A stretch of 6,420 nucleotides of DNA from Thermococci archaeon (GTDB lineage Archaea; Methanobacteriota_B; Thermococci; Thermococcales; Thermococcaceae): assembly GCA_003663525.1 (NCBI GenBank), contig QMUF01000090.1, positions 1 to 6,420 on the forward strand. The letters are read 5' to 3'. Positions within the stretch are counted from its first letter, which is position 1, and every line of letters begins with the position of its first letter. The translations under genes were made by a program, and so were the position numbers. The notes beneath the pieces were generated by a model. That model did not search any database. It was not told where the DNA came from and saw nothing but the letters and a program-made list of their open reading frames with translations. Of this stretch, positions 1 through 5,372 are shown piece by piece.

Positions 1-160
1 TCAAACTCCCACCATAACCACCAAAAGAGAGTATTCCAATCGCTTCTAAAATGTTGGATTTTCCCACATTGGGCTTTCCAATGAAGACGTTGACCCTTTT
101 GCAGTCAAGCTTTAGACTTTTAATTGACTTGAAGTTTTTGATTGTAAGGGTTTTGATCAT
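1..160 (-). CDS. P-loop ATPase, RecF/SMC-like AAA family (N-terminal fragment)
   Basis: Only the first 53 codons lie in the window; the gene continues past the left edge. The protein opens MIKTLTIKNFKSIK, the usual first beta-strand of RecF/SMC/AAA_21-type ATPases, followed by a Walker A motif GKPNVGKS at residues 28-35 and the helix NILEAIGILS. This predicts nucleotide binding at G33, K34 and S35. Walker B and signature motifs would be off-window, so neither the subfamily nor the role can be given. DNA repair, an OLD-like nuclease or a stand-alone archaeal ATPase all remain possible. The start at 160 is well supported by GGTGAT four bases upstream and a TATA-like box at the right distance. 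The gene is divergent from the TIM-barrel gene that starts at 252. Confidence 0.85.
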   Translation of the reverse strand, partial: MIKTLTIKNFKSIKSLKLDCKRVNVFIGKPNVGKSNILEAIGILSFGGYGGSL

Positions 161-192
161 GAGGATCACCGAAAAAACTTAAGAACATTAGG

Positions 193-206
193 ATATTTAG
201 GTTTAT
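193..206 (-). promoter_or_regulatory. Predicted archaeal promoter of the P-loop ATPase gene
   Basis: On the minus strand the A-rich BRE-like ATAAAC (206-201) is followed by the TATA-like CTAAATAT (200-193). A transcript start about 25 nt downstream would fall near 172, leaving a 5' leader of about 12 nt that still contains the GGTGAT ribosome site before the ATG at 160. This is the usual Thermococcales arrangement. It was assigned by eye and spacing only. Confidence 0.5.
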
Positions 207-215
207 CCCTTAATT

Positions 216-232
216 CCAAAAATAATTATAAA
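216..232 (+). promoter_or_regulatory. Predicted promoter of the TIM-barrel gene (leaderless transcript)
   Basis: The sequence CCAAAAA (216-222) followed by TAATTATAAA (223-232) fits a BRE plus TATA box. Its centre lies about 25 nt before the GTG at 252, so transcription would begin at or next to the start codon. No GGTGA site precedes the gene, unlike all its neighbours, which agrees with a leaderless mRNA. Confidence 0.5.
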
Positions 233-251
233 CCGGGAGAAAGAGAAAGTA

Positions 252-1136
252 GTGATGGGCATGGGACCAAAAGTTATTTGGGTACTTCCGAATGTTGCAC
301 AATTCAACAAAAATGGAAGAGGAAGCTTTCAAGAAAGATATTATGAAGCCAAAAAACTAAACTTTGATGCGATTGAAATCCCGGCAGATTTTATAAAGAA
401 CCCAACAGAAGTCAAGTTAACAGGCCTTTTGATAGGAGACGTTTTAACAAGAGAGGCAATTTCAAAGCTGTATAAAAAGCCAAGTAGGAGAATCAGCATT
501 AAGATTAAGTACATTTTACACACCGATCCTCAAGCCCGCAGAGATAGCAAATTAAAATGGTACAATCCAGAATGGAGAAGAAAATTCATTGAAATGCTTA
601 ACAATCTAATTGAATATTTCGAGATGGAACCTTATGCAATAGAAATTCATCCTGGAACAAAACCTAACTCAATAAAGAACATAACAAGCACTATGGCTGA
701 ACTTACTGAGGAATTTCCAAGAACAAAGATACTTATTGAGAATAGAACCCACCAACTAATAACAGATGCATTTAGTATGAACAAATTATGGAACATGCTT
801 AGACAAGAATATCCTAATATTGTAGAATCAGGAAGAGTTGGCATTGTCTTGGATGTTCAACAACTATTTACACAAACTGGTAAAAATAGGATATTGTTCC
901 AAAGGCATCTTCAAATAATAGAACCTGAGGCCATATTTGGAGTCCACATACATAGTGGTTCCCGTGGTCATCATACCCCTAGTTTAAAAGATCCAATACC
1001 TTGGATAGATGTAGCAAAATTCTTGAACAATTCCCTAAAAATAAAGGAAGAATTCTTAATAAATCCTGAAGTACATACAAAAAGTGAAATCCAAGCAACA
1101 AGACTATTTATCGAAAGAAGTTTACTTTCCTTATAA
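252..1136 (+). CDS. Unassigned TIM-barrel protein, xylose isomerase/endonuclease IV-like
   Basis: I do not recognise a specific function. The 294-residue protein shows the alternating strand ends typical of the xylose isomerase-like/AP endonuclease 2 superfamily: DAIEIP (E42), ILHTDP (H90), AIEIHPG (H133), ILIENRT (E163), GIVLDVQQ (D201), VHIHSG (H232, H234) and NPEVHTK (E273, H275). By analogy with endonuclease IV and sugar isomerases these His/Glu/Asp residues would bind divalent metal; this is inferred from spacing. The strand where many relatives read LDxxH is LDVQQ here, so one common histidine ligand is missing. H240 and H241 in RGHHTPS might substitute. The start is uncertain: GTG 252, ATG 255 and ATG 261 are in frame within nine bases, and the TATA position favours 252-255. 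GC content is about 33% in hand-counted lines, against about 50% in lines of the neighbouring MTA genes, suggesting separate origin. It converges on the deaminase gene. Confidence 0.8.
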   Translation: MMGMGPKVIWVLPNVAQFNKNGRGSFQERYYEAKKLNFDAIEIPADFIKNPTEVKLTGLLIGDVLTREAISKLYKKPSRRISIKIKYILHTDPQARRDSKLKWYNPEWRRKFIEMLNNLIEYFEMEPYAIEIHPGTKPNSIKNITSTMAELTEEFPRTKILIENRTHQLITDAFSMNKLWNMLRQEYPNIVESGRVGIVLDVQQLFTQTGKNRILFQRHLQIIEPEAIFGVHIHSGSRGHHTPSLKDPIPWIDVAKFLNNSLKIKEEFLINPEVHTKSEIQATRLFIERSLLSL

Positions 1137-1155
1137 AAATGGAAGAAGAATAAAT
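1134..1155 (-). terminator. Possible T-rich terminator of the deaminase gene
   Basis: Just past the deaminase stop codon the minus strand is pyrimidine-rich (TTTATTCTTCTTCC, then ATTTTTAT), as is common for archaeal termination. It runs into the last codons of the convergent TIM-barrel gene. There is no hairpin. The call is weak. Confidence 0.3.
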
Positions 1156-2433
1156 TTACCCCGCAAGCTTCTCCACAATCTCTTCAGCTTTTTCCAGAAT
1201 CTTTTCCTCGTCCAATGTGAGAACTTCCTGGTCAAGCATTACTATTTTTCCATCGACTATTGTAGTCTCCACATCATTGCCGTTGGCTGAATACACCATG
1301 TGAGAGATTACATTGGTTATTGGTCTTAGATGGGGCTTGTTGAAGTCAAATATAACTACATCTGCAAGGGCCCCTTCTTTTATGACTCCAGCGTTTAAAC
1401 GCAAAGCTCTTGCACCATTTTGCGTGGCCATTTTAAAAATACTCTCTGCATCGGCAATAGTTGGATTCAGTGTATGTACCTTATGAACCAAGGCTGCCAG
1501 CTTCATTTCTTCCACCATGTCCAAACTGTTGTTGCTTGCTGCTCCATCAGTGCCAAGGGCAATGTTAACGCCCGCTTTTAGGAGCTTTTCAATGGGCATA
1601 ACACCACTAGCAAGTTTCATGTTACTTACAGGGTTGTGAACTATAGTTACACCCCTTCTAGCAAGAATCTCAATCTCTTTATCAGTCAACCAGAGCCCAT
1701 GGGCCGCTATGATATCATCCCTAAGAAATCCAAGTTCATCGAGAAATTCAACTGGAGTCATCCCATATTTTTCTTTTATATCTTGCACTTCGCTTTTTGT
1801 TTCACTTAAATGAATTGTTATCATTTTTCCTGTTTCATTCGCTTTCTTTCTAACCCATTTTAAAAGCTCAGGGGAACAGGTATAAGGAGCATGAGGCCCA
1901 AAGAGAAACTCTATTCTTGGTGAGTCTAATTTGTTAATGAACTCTAAAAGCCTGAGAGTTTCCTTAATCTCAACATTTCTCTTTTCTTCATCCCCCAAAT
2001 CCACCATACCATAACTCAAATAGGCCCTTATTCCGGCCTTTTCAACAACTTTTGCTACTTCTTCCATGTGAAAGTACATATCAACAAAAGTCGTTGTTCC
2101 ACCTTTGATCATTTCAAGAATACCAAGAAGAGCACCCCAATAGATATGTTTTGAGGTCAACTTTTTTTCAGCAGGCCATACATATTTCTGAAGCCACTCC
2201 ATTAAGGGAAGATCATCGGCAAGGCCCCTCAAAAGAACCATAGGAGAGTGTGTATGAGCATTGATAAATCCTGGAGAAATCACTTTCCCGTTTGCATCAA
2301 TGACGTATTCTGCCGAAAGTTTAAGGCCTTTACCAACCTTGGCTATTCTATTTCCTTCTATGTAAATATCAGCATTAATAATATCAAGATTTTCACCGTA
2401 AATTATCCGTCCATTTTTAATTAAGATGCTCAT
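1156..2433 (-). CDS. mtaD: 5-methylthioadenosine/S-adenosylhomocysteine deaminase
   Basis: This 425-residue cytosolic amidohydrolase is predicted to deaminate MTA and/or S-adenosylhomocysteine at C6, giving the inosine analogue and ammonia. It has the family's N- and C-terminal beta-sandwich segments (about 1-55 and 355-400) around a metal-binding TIM barrel. The metal and catalytic residues are all visible: NAHTH (H60, H62), GPHAPYT (H181), IHLSE (H208, E211), AAHGLWL (H245) and LGTDGAASNN (D296). R136 in EKAGIRAYLS and R148-region equivalents are described as substrate contacts in the Thermotoga enzyme TM0936; I only note that R136 is present. The family was long annotated as chlorohydrolase (TrzA/AtzA-like), and the exact substrate range cannot be read from sequence. 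The ATG at 2433 is supported by GGGGTGAT ending three bases upstream. It lies 59 nt downstream of the MTA phosphorylase gene on the same strand, so the two can be co-transcribed, although a separate promoter is also visible. Confidence 0.9.
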   Translation of the reverse strand: MSILIKNGRIIYGENLDIINADIYIEGNRIAKVGKGLKLSAEYVIDANGKVISPGFINAHTHSPMVLLRGLADDLPLMEWLQKYVWPAEKKLTSKHIYWGALLGILEMIKGGTTTFVDMYFHMEEVAKVVEKAGIRAYLSYGMVDLGDEEKRNVEIKETLRLLEFINKLDSPRIEFLFGPHAPYTCSPELLKWVRKKANETGKMITIHLSETKSEVQDIKEKYGMTPVEFLDELGFLRDDIIAAHGLWLTDKEIEILARRGVTIVHNPVSNMKLASGVMPIEKLLKAGVNIALGTDGAASNNSLDMVEEMKLAALVHKVHTLNPTIADAESIFKMATQNGARALRLNAGVIKEGALADVVIFDFNKPHLRPITNVISHMVYSANGNDVETTIVDGKIVMLDQEVLTLDEEKILEKAEEIVEKLAG

Positions 2434-2436
2434 TAG

Positions 2437-2475
2437 ATCACCCCTTAAAGGGGATAAAAGATAGAATTAATAAAA
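2437..2475 (-). promoter_or_regulatory. Predicted mtaD promoter, with inverted repeat over the ribosome site
   Basis: In the 59-nt gap behind MTAP, the minus strand carries a TATA-like TTTTATTA (2475-2468). A start site about 25 nt on, near 2446, would give a 12-nt leader. The ribosome site GGGGTGAT occupies 2444-2437. Overlapping it is the perfect inverted repeat CCCCTT-A-AAGGGG at 2441-2453. This could be an operator. In a readthrough transcript from MTAP it could form a short hairpin that covers the GGGG of the ribosome site. Confidence 0.4.
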
Positions 2476-2492
2476 TTTTGGAAAGGAGAAAT

Positions 2493-3266
2493 TCAAACAA
2501 AAGCAGTCTTAAGAACATCAGCACAGCCACACTTCCTTTCTTCTGAAATCTTCGGAACACCTGCTTTTAAAAGCTTTCTAACCTTCTCGTTGTTCTCTTG
2601 CATAACTTTTATGACCTCTTGAGCATCCACCGGCTTTTCAGCCCAAACATCATAGTCTGTAACGGCCGCTATGTTTGTGTAGCACATCCCAAGCTCTCTC
2701 GCAAGATTTACCTCTGGAACAAGTGTCATTCCAATTATGTGAGCAAATTGTCTAAACATCATTGACTCGGCCCTTGTGGAGAACCTCGGGCCCTCAATAC
2801 AGACATAAATGCCGCTTTCATGAACTGGGATCTCAAGCTCTTTTGCAGCATTGTAGAATATTTCCCTCATTTCAGGACAGAACGGATCAGCCATGCTAAA
2901 GTGGGCAACTCTTGGTCCATTGTAGAATGTATAGTCCCTCTTTTTCGTAAAATCAATGAACTGGTCAGTTATCACAATATCACCGGGCCTGTATTCCTCT
3001 CTAAGAGACCCAACTGCTGTTATTCCTATAATCCGCTCCACCCCAAGTTCTTTAAGAGCCCATATGTTTGCCTTGTATGGTACCTCGTGTGGAGGAAACT
3101 CATGAGTTTTACCGTGCCTTGGAATAAAAGCCACATCAACGCCTTCAATCTCTCCGATTTCCACTGGAGCTGAGGGTCTGCCATATGGAGTGTGTACTTT
3201 TACTGTCTCTTTTGGCTCAAATACACCATAAACACCAGATCCACCAATAATTCCTAGCCTTGGCAT
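2493..3266 (-). CDS. mtnP: S-methyl-5'-thioadenosine phosphorylase (MTAP)
   Basis: The 257-residue enzyme splits MTA with phosphate into adenine and 5-methylthioribose-1-phosphate. It shows the trimeric MTAP/PNP family signatures: IGGSGVYG (S10) and PRHG (R50, H51) for phosphate, TAVGS (83-87), [10 protein letters not shown] (158-167), IIGMTLVPE (M180) and VTDYDVW. D204 and D206 match the Asp pair that selects 6-amino purines in MTAP, which argues against an inosine/guanosine PNP. Cysteines C130, C195 and the C246-G-C248 pair match the disulfide pattern I recall for the heat-stable P. furiosus enzyme (PF0016, also 257 residues). The start was set at 3266, not the in-frame ATG at 3299: [11 protein letters not shown] is the family N-terminus, GGGTGGTGA lies just upstream of 3266, and the TATA box overlaps the extra codons. 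Only 59 nt separate it from the deaminase gene, which acts on the same substrate. Confidence 0.95.
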   Translation of the reverse strand: MPRLGIIGGSGVYGVFEPKETVKVHTPYGRPSAPVEIGEIEGVDVAFIPRHGKTHEFPPHEVPYKANIWALKELGVERIIGITAVGSLREEYRPGDIVITDQFIDFTKKRDYTFYNGPRVAHFSMADPFCPEMREIFYNAAKELEIPVHESGIYVCIEGPRFSTRAESMMFRQFAHIIGMTLVPEVNLARELGMCYTNIAAVTDYDVWAEKPVDAQEVIKVMQENNEKVRKLLKAGVPKISEERKCGCADVLKTAFV

Positions 3267-3271
3267 TGAAT

Positions 3272-3280
3272 TCACCACCC
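3272..3280 (-). promoter_or_regulatory. MTAP ribosome binding site that decides the start
   Basis: On the minus strand GGGTGGTGA ends five bases before the ATG at 3266. It matches the GGTGA sites of the other genes here and would lie at the extreme 5' end of the predicted transcript (start near 3277). Confidence 0.75.
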
Positions 3281-3289
3281 GAAGTATAG

Positions 3290-3303
3290 AATATTGCAAT
3301 ATT
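3290..3303 (-). repeat. Perfect 14-bp palindrome at the MTAP promoter, possible operator
   Basis: AATATTGCAATATT reads identically on both strands. It covers the downstream half of the TATA box and the space between it and the predicted start site, where a bound repressor would block TBP or RNA polymerase. No regulator family is assigned. AT-rich DNA makes short palindromes common, but 14 perfect bases in this position is notable. Confidence 0.45.
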
Positions 3304-3312
3304 TAAGTTTTC
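3299..3312 (-). promoter_or_regulatory. Predicted MTAP promoter (BRE and TATA box)
   Basis: On the minus strand GAAAAC (3312-3307) precedes TTAAATAT (3306-3299). A transcript start about 25 nt downstream falls near 3277, giving an 11-nt leader that begins in the ribosome site. It is the clearest promoter in the window. Confidence 0.65.
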
Positions 3313-3322
3313 TTAATTAGAG

Positions 3323-3365
3323 TGAACTACCCCCCCTCTCGGAAGGGGACTTCCCGCCTGATAGG
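3323..3365 (-). mobile_element. GC-rich hairpin block resembling an IS200/IS605 (TnpB) right-end remnant
   Basis: A sharply bounded GC-rich block lies in AT-rich intergenic DNA. On the plus strand it reads TGAACTACC, seven C's, a hairpin CCCCT (3333-3337)/AGGGG (3344-3348) with a six-base loop, then ACTTCCCGCC and TGATAGG. GGAAG (3341-3345) can alternatively pair with CTTCC (3350-3354) around a GGGA loop. On the minus strand the order GGGAAG-CCCC-loop-GGGG-TAGTTCA resembles the sequence I recall at the tnpB 3' end and right end of archaeal and bacterial IS200/IS605 elements, where it forms the 3' scaffold of the TnpB guide (omega) RNA. No tnpA or tnpB remains nearby, so this would be a solo end, a non-autonomous copy or a stand-alone small RNA gene. 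An unrelated structured RNA or terminator cannot be excluded. Confidence 0.42.
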
Positions 3366-3366
3366 T

Positions 3367-3378
3367 AAAAAAGAAAAA
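3367..3378 (-). terminator. T-rich terminator of the surface-protein gene
   Basis: On the minus strand TTTTTCTTTTTT lies 13 nt past the stop codon of the beta-helix gene. Archaeal RNA polymerase terminates on such U-runs without needing a hairpin. It comes before the GC-rich hairpin block, so that block is probably not part of the normal mRNA 3' end. Confidence 0.6.
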
Positions 3379-3391
3379 CTAAGAGAGTTTA

Positions 3392-5212
3392 CTATCCACC
3401 AGGAATAATCCTAGGATTTCCATCGTTCCAATCTACAAAAATTGGCTTTTCTGGAATATAATCTAGGTTCTTAAGTATTTCAACACCCGCTTTTGTCCCC
3501 CACCTATCTGAGCCAGCCACGAGAATATAGATTTTCCCATCTATCACTGCGGCTTCAATGACTCCTTTTCCTTTTCCAGGATACTCATTTGTAACTTCCA
3601 CTGGAAAACTATCCATGTATTCTTTAGTTAACTTATTGGCCACAGGACCCCCAATCAACACCACTATTTCAGATTCAGTACAGTGCCCTGGTACTTTATC
3701 AGAACACATTCTTCTCCAGAATGTCCATGCATACTCTTTGTCAACCCTCCCTTCTCCATAAATTACTGGAGAAGCACGAATCTTAGATACATCCAATTTA
3801 TCCCCCACTTTAAGAGAGATGGGAGTGCTTGTAAGAAGGGAAATTGGAGTCACCGTGAGTTCACTATTCTCTCCATACAAAATCAAGGAAAAGCTCTTAT
3901 CGTAGTTGCTCGAGTTGAATATTAGTGTTGGGGGCCCCATATTAGCTATGGGGGAGGAATAAACTGAATTTCCTTCAGGATCCTTTATCTCAATTGAATA
4001 GTTCTTGTAAGCATTGTGAAACATTCCTTCCTTTAGAATAATTGGATATCTACGCTTAACAATTGAATCATTCCATTTAAGCCCAAACATGAAATTGAGA
4101 GTATTTGGGAATATCGTTACATTGCCATCAATCCTTACTTCCTGAGTTGTTTCAGTTTCCTTGTAGATACTAACCCACCCAGTTATTGTGACATGATCAA
4201 AGGTTATTGAGCCCGTGAAGTCTTTTATTTCAAGCCAAGATATTTCTGAGTCTTTTATAAATACTGTAGAATTCTTATCCTGTGCTGTAAGAGCAATATG
4301 GGCAAGTTTAGACCCCTGAAGTGTAACCTTGGTGTTGGAAAGTATGTTCACATCCCATTCAAGGATCCTTGAATTTTCTAGTCTTAAGAACCACGCCCCT
4401 TCACGAGTTAGGTCAATGGTATAGTTTTCATAAAACCCTGGTTTTAAACTAACGCTAACTTCAATATCTCTCAAACGTGGAGTAAATGTCCCAACAGTGG
4501 AATTCATGAGATAAATTCTGGGAAACTCCCTTATCTCAATAGTACCCACATATGAATCTTTGATAATGACCTCAGCATCTTTTTGGATCCACATCCATGC
4601 TCCAGAGATTGTGGAATTGTGAATGTTTACCGTGTATTTCTCTGAGACTATTGATGCACTTCCAAACTTAAATCCCTCATAGAGATTCGTGACATTTACC
4701 TCCCCACTCAACCAAGAATAAAGAGCAAATTCTGAGTTTTTAATAGTTACTTGAGCCCCAGACAAGTAGGAGGTCACTTCCAATGCATCAAAGCTTGAAT
4801 CAACGATTTCAAGAACTGGACGACCACTAGATAATGAAATAATGGGAGCTTTCTTTGTGAATGATAACCCCACAAAACTCCCTTTTGAATTACTGTGGAA
4901 GCTAATGTAGAATTGGTAGTCCGATGTAATTATGGAGTTCTCTACTATCAGTTGAGAGTTATCTTTAATAATAATTCCATAATGGGCGTGATAATCTTGA
5001 AGGAGCTCGAGAGTGGCATTTTTAATTATTAGTTTTCCACCATTCTGGACTATTATGTTGCCCTCTTGAAGAAACGTAGAGTCTTCTATTTTATATTCTG
5101 TGCCATCTATAGTCAAAGTTCCAATGTGAAGTGATCTAGCCCTAACAGGAGAAACTAAAAAGAGACTGAAAAATATCAATAATATGAAAACCAGTGCAGT
5201 TGAATTTTTCAT
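3392..5212 (-). CDS. Secreted beta-helix surface protein with S-layer-like C-terminal domain
   Basis: The 606-residue protein begins with a Sec signal peptide: hydrophobic core about 6-20, likely cleavage after A25. Residues about 30-350 form irregular beta-helix coils with a recurring strand-turn pattern: VTIKNSEF (155), VNIHNSTI (195), VIIKDSYV (215), IYLMNSTV (233), LRLENSRI (276), VTLQGSKL (296), VFIKDSEI (317), ITFDHVTI (335). A C-terminal domain follows, with VVLIGGPVANKLT (517-529), GKGKGVIEAA and ILVAGSDRWGTKAGVEIL (563-580), phrases I associate with euryarchaeal S-layer-type proteins. Ten N-x-S/T sequons (N65, 173, 199, 237, 263, 314, 364, 381, 404, 433) suggest heavy N-glycosylation. 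The only two cysteines, C503 and C511, probably form one disulfide. There is no C-terminal membrane anchor, so attachment is by the S-layer or an uncleaved signal peptide. Its ligand or enzymatic activity, if any, is unknown. The start at 5212 is supported by GGGTGAT three bases upstream. Confidence 0.8.
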   Translation of the reverse strand: MKNSTALVFILLIFFSLFLVSPVRARSLHIGTLTIDGTEYKIEDSTFLQEGNIIVQNGGKLIIKNATLELLQDYHAHYGIIIKDNSQLIVENSIITSDYQFYISFHSNSKGSFVGLSFTKKAPIISLSSGRPVLEIVDSSFDALEVTSYLSGAQVTIKNSEFALYSWLSGEVNVTNLYEGFKFGSASIVSEKYTVNIHNSTISGAWMWIQKDAEVIIKDSYVGTIEIREFPRIYLMNSTVGTFTPRLRDIEVSVSLKPGFYENYTIDLTREGAWFLRLENSRILEWDVNILSNTKVTLQGSKLAHIALTAQDKNSTVFIKDSEISWLEIKDFTGSITFDHVTITGWVSIYKETETTQEVRIDGNVTIFPNTLNFMFGLKWNDSIVKRRYPIILKEGMFHNAYKNYSIEIKDPEGNSVYSSPIANMGPPTLIFNSSNYDKSFSLILYGENSELTVTPISLLTSTPISLKVGDKLDVSKIRASPVIYGEGRVDKEYAWTFWRRMCSDKVPGHCTESEIVVLIGGPVANKLTKEYMDSFPVEVTNEYPGKGKGVIEAAVIDGKIYILVAGSDRWGTKAGVEILKNLDYIPEKPIFVDWNDGNPRIIPGG

Positions 5213-5233
5213 ATAATCACCCTATAGAATTAG

Positions 5234-5255
5234 TATTTAAACCCTATAAGGGTTT
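5234..5255 (-). promoter_or_regulatory. Promoter region of the surface-protein gene, with 7-bp inverted repeat
   Basis: On the minus strand AAAACCC followed by TTATAG (5250-5245) would place the transcript start near 5222, just ahead of the GGGTGAT site. A second candidate, TTTAAATA (5241-5234), fits less well because its start would fall at or inside the ribosome site. The inverted repeat AAACCCT-ATA-AGGGTTT spans 5239-5255 over the first box and may be an operator. Confidence 0.45.
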
Positions 5256-5323
5256 TTGTATTATAATAGCTCTTAACCAAGTTTTCAAAGTATTCCTCAA
5301 ACATGCGTTTGCTGTGAAATACA

Positions 5324-5340
5324 TCAAAAACTTTAATAAC
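5324..5340 (+). promoter_or_regulatory. Predicted promoter of the pbaA-like gene
   Basis: TCAAAAA (BRE-like) followed by CTTTAATAAC is centred near 5336, predicting a start near 5361 and a 12-nt leader. That leader contains GGGTGAT (5363-5369) four bases before the ATG. The 160-nt divergent region 5213-5372 also holds the surface-protein promoter and a short imperfect palindrome at 5298-5311; nothing else was seen in it. Confidence 0.6.
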
Positions 5341-5372
5341 TTTCCATAACTAAATGATGCAAGGGTGATAAC

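Noticed and set aside
1084..1290. Plus-strand frame of 68 codons across the convergent gene ends
   Set aside because: It overlaps the ends of two good genes in other frames and has no promoter or ribosome site.
1156..2433. Triazine or chlorohydrolase function for the amidohydrolase
   Set aside because: This is a common legacy annotation of the family; the metal-site motifs and the MTAP neighbour favour MTA/S-adenosylhomocysteine deamination.
2820..3173. Plus-strand frame of 117 codons inside MTAP
   Set aside because: It is antisense to a strongly conserved enzyme and has no ribosome site or protein-like features; it is a shadow frame, as are the other long opposite-strand frames at 341-523, 647-844, 3558-3925 and 5618-5968.
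2493..3266. Purine nucleoside phosphorylase or methylthioinosine phosphorylase instead of MTAP
   Set aside because: The VTDYD motif has the Asp pair for 6-amino purines and the overall sequence matches archaeal MTAP; specificity could still be broader than the name implies.
3323..3365. Box C/D guide RNA in the GC-rich block
   Set aside because: A CTGA is present at 3358-3361, but there is no RTGATGA box C at a suitable distance and no C'/D' pair; the hairpin structure fits a mobile-element end better.
5213..5372. tRNA, CRISPR repeat or replication origin elements in the longest intergenic region
   Set aside because: There is no cloverleaf, no repeated spacer pattern and no cluster of origin-recognition repeats; only two divergent promoters and short palindromes are seen.
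5213..5372. Glycolytic (TATCAC-N5-GTGATA) or SurR (GTTnnnAAC) operator
   Set aside because: Only isolated GTGAT sequences that belong to ribosome sites were found; no complete motif is present here or, by eye, in the other promoters.
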